Shown here piece by piece: positions 42,952 to 54,900 of a stretch of 64,000 bases of DNA. The notes beneath the pieces were generated by a model, which was not told where the DNA came from, searched no databases, and saw nothing but the letters and a program-made list of their open reading frames with translations. The stretch spans positions 1 through 64,000 of the forward strand of contig JAXGGA010002348.1 in the NCBI GenBank assembly GCA_038373865.1, in the 5' to 3' direction. This DNA comes from Uloborus plumipes (Eukaryota > Arthropoda > Arachnida > Araneae > Uloboridae). Positions within the stretch are counted from its first letter, which is position 1; the number at the start of each line of letters is the position of its first letter. The position numbers and the translations under genes are program-made.

Positions 42952-45900
42952 GTAAGTTTTTTCTGTCATGTTTTTTGCTCATTTTGGTTATTTAATATAG
43001 TAACTCCTCACCATATTGTTCATTTGGATGAAAAGTGTTTTTCCTTTGTCTCCCTAAAATTTATATTTTAAAAATATATATTGCTTTTTGACACCCAGAG
43101 GGAAAAAATATATTTTTCGGTAAAAGTATTCGTTTTTAAATAATGAATAAAACTAACGTCTTTTCTACACTAATTTGTTAGTTTAAACTGCAACTTTCAA
43201 TTCATATTTCACCACAAAACAGTAGAAACACTTTTTACAAAACTTTATTTGTAAAGAAAAATTAGTTGACTAGTTTTTTTTGGGTTTATTATTGGTATTT
43301 ATTTTTATAGCCTGCCTTTATTCTAGTCTTTAATGTTAGCAAAGATGGCTCACAATGGTGGTTGTAGGACACAAATTTTTAACATTTTATAAGGAAGGTA
43401 CGAGGAAATACGGGTATTTCCACCACATCTGCAGATTTGGCGAGGGTGTTTTTTTTTTTTTTTTTTTCAGAGTTCGCCAATGCAGGCCCAGCCCGAAAAA
43501 ATCCACCCGAATTTTTCGAGTGGGCTCGTTTAAAAAACCGACTGTTGGAAAAGCAGGCTTTTCAAAATTTACTGCCTATTGAAAACAAATATTTTAGAAA
43601 CGAACTGAATGAAGTTAGAAATACAAGACATGTTCAAAAGTACAAATAAAATATTAAAAAAGGTTTGAAAACTCTAGCAATTTCATATAGACTTTAATAT
43701 TTTATTTGTACTTTTGAACACGTTGTCTTGTATTTTTAACTTCCTTAATTGTACAAAGTTTTCTACTGCTTTTCTTACAAACAAACTAAATATTAAGAAT
43801 ATTTTGTTATAATATTTATTTTGTTACAATATTTAGGTCAATACCTGGTGCAGAATCTGCCATTTTTCTTTCCTGACAACTTATTAGGTATTAGAAAAAA
43901 AACTGTTAATGAATCTCCCCCCCCCCCTTTTTTTTAAATACTTAGATCAAATAAAGTACAATTGTTCCAATCTATAAATTCAATTCAATGTCAGTTTATA
44001 TTTAATATTAATTAAAAAAATTCAATATCATAATGCTTTTCTAAATTTGCCAAATATGAATTTTTTTAGGAGGTCACAGTGACCTCTCATCAGTGCTCTC
44101 CAGATTCTATCAAAAGGGAAAGTAGGTACACAATATTTGACTACAGAATGGTATTAAAATGATTCTTGAAAGAACCCGGAAAAGCTTGGGTTTTTTTTCA
44201 AAAACCCAACTGGGCTGGACTTTTTCAAAAAATCCTTAGATATTCAAATCTTGGTTTTTTTTGCAAGCGAATGCAATTATATCTAAAAAATCACCAAATC
44301 TAGCTGCAGTGGAGTTAATGCCTAAGAACTACATATTCGCTATTTATTAACCCTGGACATTTTAGCATTTTGCTGAAACCTTTTTCTCTTATTTTAGCTT
44401 TTTTGCTGAAGGACTTTTTAGCTCAGCTTAAACCCTGATATAATGTTATTGTTTTTCGGATAAAACATTCATTTTCAAGGTCCCCTTGATTTCGTTTTTA
44501 CTAGACTTGACGTTGAGGAAATAATCAATATGAGGCAGTGAAAAGCAAAACAGGATGTAAGTGAATGTTTTAAAGTTTTGTGTAAAATATGTTTAAAGTT
44601 CAGATTTTTGATAGGTTTTCATTGATTTTTTTTAATTATACTATATAGCTGGACCACTAGTTGTATCTTTTGTTCCTAGACAATTGAAAGAGAAGGTCTC
44701 CTACCACTTGTATCAGTTATCTCCAATTCTTTAATTTTGGCACCATTCGTTTGCTTCGCAATTTCTAATAAGAAAGTGCTTTTTAAAATTTTACACTAAA
44801 TAAAGTTTAAATACCACACAACCAATATTTAATAAGAGACAAAAAGCCATTTTAATCCTTTTTGATAGAATCATGCTCTTTTCATTAAGTTATTTATTTC
44901 ATAAGATTGACATTGTGAGCATGCATTGCACTCATATTTATTATTAAAATGACGATTGAAGAAAATCTCCAGTTTTGTTAGTAAGGGGGGAAAACTACAA
45001 CTTTAACTTGGAATTCCCTAACACCACTAGAAAACTGGGAAATTTGTGATTCATTTTGAAAGTCACAACGGGTAACTTACAGGCTTTCACCCCAAGTAAG
45101 ATTTCTTGATTCACCATCATCTCCCCCAATAAGCTCTTTGAGTACAACACTAGAAAAAGTCTGAGACTTAATATCATATGGTCATATAAATTTTCAATTT
45201 CCAGTGTGACTTTATTTCTTGTATGAAAAGTTGATATTGTATTGTAAAGCATCTACAGACGTTTTTCCAAATCGTTTTATATGTACCATGTGCTTTCTTT
45301 TCCAGTTTGCAGGACATGTGTTTTGAGGTATTTGCAGATTTGTAAATGTTGTCCAACCTGCCATGTACAGATTATAAGGCCGTCAGCATTTATTAGGTAA
45401 TTTAAGTATTGTTGTTATGAATGTTTTGTGCAGATGTAGTTTTTGCAAGTGATGCGTACTCCGGTGTCCTCAATTTTAATAAATAATGTGATAAAAAAAT
45501 AGCATGTCTTATTTAAAAATAGAGCCTGAACCGATTACTGTGTAGTGGTGTTAATTATCAGGATACTTAATTTTTTATCTGACTAAGAATATATCTCAAT
45601 AAAATTTTCCGTAAGAATTCAGCTTAGAGCTAAAAATATACATTGCTGTGACTGCGAGTTATGCTATGTATCTAGTGGATAGATAAATATGGCAATCAAT
45701 CAGGGTTGTTATTTTGATCAGACAAAACTGATTTTGAATATGTCACTAGTGAAAATAGGCCAGAACTGGATTTTGCATCTAAACAGTTGGCTGAAAGTGT
45801 GTTACATTAAAAGTAATGTGTGTGCATGCGTATAGCACTGATATATAAATATAAATTACAGGACATAACAGTAACCCGTCGTTATATTGTGCTTTAGATG

Positions 45901-48900
45901 TAGCATGTAAATGTGGAATGGGAATTATTTTGGACATTCATATTGAAAGTTAATGATTTAAGTAAATAAAAGAAATGCCCAGTTTTTTTTCGAAAAAAAC
46001 GTCTTTTATTATTGTTTTTTTTTTTTTTTTTCCAAATGTGGTGATGAACAATTATTTTTGGATTAAAAAATTGTAAATCATTTTTGAATACTATGTTGAA
46101 TTTATGTGTGTGAAAAAGATACTCTTAATATGCTTTTTTTCAGGATAAAAACATCAGTGTTAACATTTTTGAATTTCAGTCCAGAAAAAGCAATGAAACT
46201 GTTGGGAAAGTAGTGTCAGACAAAGATAATTAAATTTGTTTGATTTATGAGCAAATTAAATAAACTTATTATTCCTCTTCAAGAATAAAGTCTATTAGTT
46301 TGTATAATGTTAATTTTATTCAGACTTTAAAACGCGTAACTCCATTTTTCAGAGTGTTTATAAATTCAATTTTTTTTCTCTTAAAAGAGATTTTTCTTTT
46401 TTGAATTTAAAAATGAAAATGTATAGCTCAAGTTATAGATTAAGACAGGGGCAACCAACCAGTAGTAGGCGTATCAGTGGTGGTACCCAGGAACGTTTCA
46501 GGTGGTACGCTTGAGTCTTTGAGTGAAATCAGTGACATTCCTATTCCTTAATGAGTTGTATGTCTTGAAACACTTTCAAACCAAAGTATGAGCCTTTTTT
46601 ACTGATGCAACACCAAAAAACTTTCCACCCTGATTTGATTGGTAATCCCATTCAATTTTTTAAACGCAAATCAATTTTTTTTAAAGAAAGAAACCCTATA
46701 TTTGACAAAGTTTGTCAATACTGTCAGGGTTCGAAATTACTGCTGGTCCACTGGTCTCAGACCAGTGAAACTCTCTCGGACCACCAGAAAAAAAAATCTG
46801 TGGTTCACAGGACCACTAGCCGCCAAAAATCGTCAATCACCCGAAATCTACGGGAGCTTTTCGCTAATTGACTGTGTGTTTTTTACTGTTTAATCAATGA
46901 GTCACAAATGAAACAGTTTTATTTAAAATAAAAGTAATCATAAAGTATGATTTTAAGTACAAACATATTTAGTATTAAATTTAAAGTGGACCAGTACATG
47001 TTCATATTGTCTGGTCTGAGGGATCAGTAGGCTTTTTTACTAATTTCTAACCCTGCTGGTGCTGATACACTAACTTGATCATACCTTGCTAGTTTGAGAG
47101 TTGATAAACCTATGCTGGAAAATCTTAAATACGTTCTATCAAATGCTGTGCCAGTTATTAACTTCATAAAGGCTAGGGCTCTAACACGATTATTCTCCTT
47201 AGTGTGTGAAGAAATATGTGGCAAGTTCAAGACTTTACTCCTTCATACAGAAGGGAAGGTGTTTGTCTTGAGGGAAAATTATGAACCGTCTCTTTGTACT
47301 GAGATCAGAAGTTTTTACGTTTTTTAGTGAAAAAAAATCGTGACATGAAAAAATTGTTTGCTGATGAAGAATGGTTGTCAAAATTAGCTCATCTAGCCAA
47401 CATTTTTGACAAACTGAACATGGGACTTCAGGGATCAAACACAACAGCCTTCACAGCCAGTGACAAAATAAACTTCTTCAAGAGAAAGTTGGTCCTGTTT
47501 TGTGCACAAATACAGAAGGAGAATTTATCTGCATTTCCCACTCTTTCATCATTTTTTGAAGAAAATCAGACACATCGTGCCAGATGTGGTTGCTGATACT
47601 ATTGTTCCCTCGGAACGCCTTCAGAAAAGCTTTATGAAGATTATTCAAAAGTGGACTGGATCAGAAATCCTTTTTCGGGAACCTCACCAAATAAATTGGA
47701 ACTAAAAGAAAGTTTTATCGATCTTACAGAAGATAGTTTCATGAAAGATTGTTTTAAAGAGAAATCTTTAATTATTTTAGACCTATGGTTAAATTAAATG
47801 AAACTAAATTAATACCATTTTCATCTTTTTATTTCTCCTTCATTGTAAACATGTTATAAATGAACAAATATCTAACCATTAAATATGAAATTTTCGCAGG
47901 AATTTAATTCAAAAGCATTTGAACACTTTTAGAAGCAGTAAATATTACACGTCTATTAAAATATTTAGGTCTGATGGTACACCAAAATTTCTCAAAACGT
48001 GAAGTGATACGCAGGTGCCAAAAGTTTGGGAATCCCTGGCTTAAGATATATCGCACGCCTATAAGAATACTGTCACAACTCAAAAACATAAAAATTTAAG
48101 ACATGGAAAAGAAATTGATATATTAAAGCAATTAGTAATGGTGCAGTGACTCATCAAACATTAGCTTAGATCATTTCGACTCATTGCTTTCATATGCTTT
48201 TAAATTAAACGTTTCTTCTTTACTATTAAATCATGGCTATGGGTACATCCCTGAACATTCAGAGTTTCGACTTTTAGAGTTGTGACAGTATTCTTCTAGG
48301 CGTGTGATATGTACGAACAGTGTGCATCTGCATGTTTGTATGCAGAATGAGATAGATTGCGATTATCTTTGGAACATGCTTCAAAGTGGCCATTGACTGC
48401 ATCAAACTAGCCACTAAGTCTAAAGCTTAATGATTTAGTGATTTAATTTTAACTTTTCTTCTATTAATATTAAAAATTGGTCACAACTAGAACTAGGGCT
48501 GCAGTATATTAAGAATACTAAACACAAACAAGCATGCCATTTAAGCATTTTCTGGCGGGGAGAGGTATATATACTCAATGCACTTTATATTGAAAAACAA
48601 CAACAATCACTCCCACATATCTGTAAATGTAATGATTTTTCTGAACCAAGGAGGCAATTTCCCTTTCCTGATCCTGCCCACGAGCCTCAGTATAACAAAT
48701 AAACTTATCGATATTTTCCAGTAAACTTATAACCTGTTTTGTATTGTCATATTAAAATGTAAATAAAATATTTTAAACAAATTTGAAATTAATTTGCAAA
48801 TGACACTATAATACAAGCTTATAGTGTGGTTTTTACCTAGTTTAACACTTTTTTTTTTAATGTTGTCCCAAATTTCTCATGTAATGTGGCCTACTTTTCA

Positions 48901-51900
48901 AGCATACACTAATTTAAAAGTTTCAATATATGTAACCTGAATTATTCACTTACGATGTTTCTGCCTTAGCCTTGCTTCAGGGCGGTTACTTACTGCTTTA
49001 TACCTGAGCCTTGCTTCAAAATTTTCGAGTTGTACCGAACCAAGTGCAGTCGCTCGCTGGTAATCTAATTTTCAAATTAGCTACCAGTTCTTGTTGACTC
49101 TCTTTGCTCCAGGATTTTTGCCTCCAGCTCGTTTAATTCCTATACCATGCTGATGAGTGCATAATAAGCACGAAACTGCAGTCCAAGGTTGGAATAAACA
49201 AGCTGGCGATGTAATGCATGTCAATTTTTAGCTTTATTCACCTCTATGACCAAAACTGGACAGAACTGATTTTATGCGTGCTGGTTTAGTAGATCCACCC
49301 CATCCTTTTTGCCAACAAATAGACAGTGGCAGCACTGGTTGTGAACAAGTTTTTTTTAAAAATAATTTTATCATATTTTAATTTAAAATGTCAAAGAGTA
49401 AAATTTCTGATAGTTTCATGAAAATCTCAGATGATTTGAAAGGTGTATTTTTAGTTGATTTGACATGGAGCAATTCACATTCACAAAAGGATGAACAAAG
49501 TTTAAAATTAAAAATTATCCAATCTGATTACTAGTTTCATGTTTTATTTCGCCATCTATTTATTATCTTATATTTTTAATACTTTTTCTTGCGTTAAATA
49601 TTTAGTGTATCTGCTATGTTTTTTATATTAAATGTCATCCTAAAAAAGGTTGAATGTGCCAAAATGAGATATTTTGCTTCCAAATGTGTGGTAGTTCTCT
49701 GGTTTATTTAATGTAGTAGTTATAATTTTTTAGTTTTTCATGCTCTTACAAGTCCTTGATTTTCTTTTAAAGAAATGTTCATACATTCTGTATAATCATA
49801 CAAGTTTATTTCATTTTTGATTCCAATTAAAATACTACAAAAATAATTTTTTGTGTCTTATCTGTCTGTATGTATGTGTTATATTTTATGATGTATAATT
49901 TGAATTATTTTCAGGCCTGATCCTACCCTGCAAGACATAGTGTACAAGTTAGTTCCTGGTTTGTTCAAAAGTTAGTATGTTTTTCTTTTTTGCTATGTTT
50001 TAAAAGTTTTCTCGTTCTAGAGGTTACGGTTACCCTCCTAGGCTTGTGTGCCACTTGAATAAGATAAAATTAAACTGGCCTTTTTTTATGCAAATTCTGT
50101 TAAATATATCCTGTTTTTTAATTTGTATCAATTTTTCTCTTTTCCCATTTATGCTATCTGGTTTCTGCAATTTTAGATTTTATATATTGGGATTTAAAAT
50201 GTAGTAGTTTTTACTGTTTTTACTTTCTTCTCTATCCCAAATACTGAAAAATTGTTGAATTGAAATTTCTTGAAGTGTTTTATGTCAAATGTGCTTTAAC
50301 TGTGATCTTATTTAGTCACCTAATGTAAAATAAGTGGTGGTTAATATAAATTAAGTTTTTTCACTTGATTTATATGTTTAATGCAAAATCATGAGTAGGA
50401 TTTAGTTACTAAAAATTTTTGTAACATACTAAATAATTATGTAATTAGTTGTCATTAAAGAATAACTTTTCATTTAATCTCAATTTCTTTTTAGATGAAA
50501 TGAAGAGACGTAGAGATTTTTATTCTCAGCAAAATCCTCAAGGTGAGTCAAAGGTTTGAGTTAACATTTAAAATAAATATGCAATTGGAGAGAAATTAGT
50601 ATACTACATCAAAATGCAATACAATCATCCTCAAACTGCATTTCCTCACACGTTAAGTGATTGTCTTTTCCTGTAAATTTTTATTTTGTTTATACACTTA
50701 GCTCCCAATCAGTTAGTAAACAGGTTATTTGCTTTGCAGATTATACTCAAGCTAAAGTTCCTTTATTTCTTCATTACCCATATTTTATAGAATTGATTCC
50801 CATGATAAAGGATAAGTTTGTGATCCTTTTTTCAACACTGATTTCATTTGAATTGGGACAAATCATTACTACAATCTTCATTTAAAAGTTCCTGTTAGAT
50901 TTCGGAGTTTCAAACAATTTGTTCCTGCTATTAAAAGTGCCGTATGAAGATAATATCAGTGAATAGATTGGTGTTAATGATTCGAGCTTCAAACGTGCAA
51001 TTGATGAGTAGAGATTAAACAAAGCATTAGAGCATTAGGTATGAATTTAAAGAGAGCAAAAAGTATGATGGTAAGGCACAAAGGTGAGCCATAATGTTGA
51101 TTTAGTTTTTGTTAAGCTCCTCTCTCAGTATTTAGAAGTCACCGACAAAACAGTTCAAATCTCACATGTACCAAGTTTTATAGTTTCTTTAATCATAGGC
51201 GTAGGAGGTTTCGATGTTCTTCAATTCATTTAGAAAACAATTCGTCACAATTTTAACATGGCATGTTATATGGAAGGATCAAACGTTTTAAACATAATTT
51301 GTTGACAATTCAAACTTGCCAAATTAGAAATCCGGTATCATAGAAAGTAGCATGTTGTTTTCTAAATGAATTGAAGCATTGGTGAATATTGAACAATTTA
51401 GACCAATGTTTAAAGAAACTGCCATGGCTGCCAGTGAAGTTAGATGAACTTTTTTGCTATTGACACCAATTACCCTGAACATGTTCCCCAAACTTCGCTC
51501 CTTTTCATGTATTCTTTGTTGGGATTGATTCAGTAGGAATCTCATTAAAATATCCCTAAATTAGCATTCAATTGGGTATCTCTTTTTTATTGCGAAATTT
51601 ATCAGTTGCCAAGTGTTCGCAAATTTTTAATCTTCCTTCAACCTGTATTGATATTAACCTTGATTGCAAAAAACTTGCAAAGACCCCTTTTGGAACACCT
51701 CAATACAAGCAAAATTGGGGGGTCAACCTACTAACTAAATGATACCACTTTTGAGCTATGCCAGATATTTATATATGCACATAAAGATAATAATGAAATA
51801 ACTTGTTTTAATAATTGACGTGTTGGAGGTCAAAAGCAACGTTTAGGCTATTCATTCATGTACACATGTAGATTGACTGAGAAAACTACGCAGCATTCAT

Positions 51901-54900
51901 TCAGAGTTGAGTAAAATAGAAATTCATCTTGAAATCTGAGTGAAAAGTGTTTTGCGTTTAACAATACCTGCCTACTTTGTAAAGGGAAGTAAAAATGCTT
52001 GTCCTGCTGCATAAATACTTTTTGTTGTCTGCTAAATTTTACTGTCATTGTTAAAAGAAACAAAAACATTCAAAATTCTTTCTTTTCAGTTCAAAGTTCC
52101 ATTCCTTCTTCCAGTGAAAAGCGTGGTGATGTATGGGGTTGTGATAGGCTTATTTTTACTCCAGAAGATATCATTAGTGTGTCTATAGAGTATTATAATA
52201 CGTGAGTTTTCTACTTTTAGTTCATTTAAAACCTTTTTTCGTATTGTTATTTCAGAAATGAATGTTTTAAAGGTGTTAATACCTCTATTTTCTCTTTTTT
52301 CTCTCTCATTCATTTTCTAAATATTTCTTTATTTTTCAGAAATTAAAAAAAAAGTTATGCCAGAATTTCTACTTTTTTTATATATTAGACTATGCTAGAA
52401 AATTTTAGAATTTGCTGTTAAATGCAATATGTTTCAGTAATGTAGACTGAAGAGCAAAATAGTTATCTACAACAATTCAAACTATGATCAGTTTTTTTTT
52501 TAATCAAAATGAAGATCTTATTGTTGAATAAGAGTACAACTACCTGTAAGCTGTATTATAATAATAAATAATGTGTCTCAGAGATAAACTATCTATAGTA
52601 AATAAAAGGCATTTCCATATTTCGGTTCAACTTTAATTCTTAAGTTAAAATTTTTAATTCAGGGAAAATCAGGCACAGATTCTATGGTTTAGTGTCGATA
52701 ATAAGATTATGTTGACAATGATTTGAATCAAAATTCTGAAAAATTCGGTGTAATTAGTCTACTTTTGTAATTGCTGTATTATTTTTCGTTTAAATGTTGT
52801 TTCAAAAATTGCATATGCAAGGAAGTCATTGGGTGATGGAAAACTAAAGGATACAGGTGAATTGTAAGGCTGTATTTAATCTCAGTTATATAGTTTGCAC
52901 AAAACAAGGAAGTAAAATTGGCACATTATTAACATAATATTTGAATTAAATGCATCCATAAAAATCTCAAATCATATTGATAAATTGTTCATTTGCCGAG
53001 TAGCTTAGATTGTAGCTATGGTTTGAAATTTTTTCGACCTTTTCACGTAAATTTTTGTTATTAAACAGTTAGTGGTGTATTATTTTAAGTTTTTGTTGAC
53101 CTGCAGCATTACCAAATTACTTGGATTTTGCTGGCTATGATTCAGCAATTTTGACTAATTATAACTCTTGATTTTAAGCCATACTACAAATCCTAATGTG
53201 TTCAGGGGTGCCACTTTTTCATTCTGAGAACGGAACTATGTCTTATTAAAAGAAAAAAAGAATGACCATACGGGATTCTGTCCCGCAAATGAAAGCTTAT
53301 TTTCATTCAGTTATTAATTTATCTATGTTTTAGAAATTTGAAGTAAAAAAAAAGGGAATTTTTTTTTTATTGAAATGAAATCTTTCCTTCAATATCTGTG
53401 GAGTACTTACAGTTAATCTATTTGAATTAAACTTATATATTTGCAATTATTATCAAATACAAGACCTTTAATTTGGCAACCATGGGGCCTGTGTAAGTCT
53501 GCATATCGGAATTTATTTTTAAATGACTACCAAAAATGTCTACCTGCTTTAAGTAAAAATATGTCAAACAATTGCCTTAACAGGCGTAGTAATGAAAAAA
53601 AAATATTTTCATTACTTTCACTGTTGTAGATTAATAGTTAAGTTCATTATTTTCTTATTTTGATATGTTTTTTTTTTTCTGCAGAAATCCATCTCTTCCT
53701 TTAAGCTTACCACGAAGCATTCAAAAAATAGAGGTACGTTCTCATTATTTTTATATTGTTTATGCTAATTTATGTGGTTCAAAAAAAAAAAAAAAACATT
53801 ATATGCCAGTTGCGGCTGAGAGATGGGTAATGAACACCCAATCCACCATTACCAAACCTTGTTATTGGTTAAAGAATTATTTTATTTTGTTTGTTTGTTT
53901 GAAAAAAGATGTAAAATACAAAGCTATTTTATTTTTAAATAGTGGATATGCCTTCGGCGTCGCGCAGGGTAAAATGCAACATGCGAAATCCAAGAAGGTT
54001 TTAAATGAGTTATTTATCTGGGAGGATTTTCTAAAAAACTGCATTTCTACTTTTGAAACAATAAAAAGCAGCAGCATTATCTATTCAAGGTGAATACTCA
54101 TGAATGAAACATTTCTTAACTATTTGAATTAAAAGGAGCCTCAGAAAACCACGAGAAGCAAAGAAAAGATCAAACGTTAAATTAGCTATCGAGGGGATGT
54201 TGAGATGAAGCACTAAATAATGATTTAAATGGAGGAAAGGTTTTAAAAAATTAGAGATTTTGTGTGGAAGTTTCAACTGAAAATTAAATTAAAAAAAACT
54301 ACCTGTCAGATTTTTTTTCTAATTGGTCTCTTGATGTGCCCAGTGAGGACGCAAACAAATTGAAATTTTTAGCGAAATCCGACAGCTAATTTTTGATTCT
54401 ATAAAGGGCATCCATAGATAGATACATACATTCATTTTTATATGTAAAGATTTCATGGTAATATATTCTGTCCTAATTCATTTAATGTTTATTAACCATA
54501 ATACCGTTATGGGTAATGTTTCTTTGATGTTGCACCTTGAAAATATAAATGTTCTTGAAGAAAATTTAGTCCAGAAAAGTGAGCTAATGACTTGATACTT
54601 GCAAAGCATTTCAGTCATTTAAATCTATATATGTTCATAAAATATTTATTTTACCTTTTTATTTCATGGTTTTAATTCATTTTTCTTTTTAGAGCTTAGA
54701 TTCAAGTAATGAAAGCAAAAATCAAGTAAGTTCCATTTTTAAAAAGTAAAACTTATTTAAAAAAAAAAAAAAAAGTTGTAAAGCTTTTATGAGTTTTCTT
54801 TTTGCATGTGTATTTTGGCTTATATGACATACACTGGCGGAAAAAAAAATCCCAATACCAAGAAAAAATTGCCGTAGAGTAATGAAATTTGGGAAATGCA

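Larger units (their letters stand above)
42952..45305. other. BMI1-like intron 1
   Basis: 2.35 kb. It holds a hairpin at 43612-43744, a C-run at 43916-43926, an AGGTCAnnnTGACCT palindrome at 44071 and TTGGGTTTTTT/AAAACCCAA-type repeats near 44190-44230. No gene is present. Confidence 0.7.
45397..49914. other. BMI1-like intron 2
   Basis: 4.5 kb with a hAT element (46446-48038), an adjacent hairpin MITE (48047-48311) and a segment with a hairpin and a hammerhead ribozyme (about 48950-49310). 45397-46445 and 49311-49914 show nothing definite. Confidence 0.8.
49971..52089. other. BMI1-like introns 3 and 4
   Basis: Apart from exon 4, this contains a 22-bp inverted pair (about 51218-51240 and 51355-51377, TTGTTTTCTAAATGAATTGA core) and a diverged copy of repeat family B (about 51640-51995). 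No gene is present. Confidence 0.6.

Noticed and set aside
44061..44096. Second possible hammerhead on the minus strand (CTGATGA followed by a stem)
   Set aside because: The stem is the AGGTCA palindrome and it is followed by CCTAAAA, not GAAA, so the core is incomplete.
49040..49175. Alternative type III hammerhead using the upstream GTGCAGTC site
   Set aside because: UGCAG/CUGCA would pair, but the first stem I pair would be G-G and no stem I forms; the downstream GTC site gives a full stem I.
53665..54093. 142-residue plus-strand open frame
   Set aside because: It is exon 6 of the BMI1-like gene read through its donor into the intron, including a poly-Lys run from a poly(A) tract.
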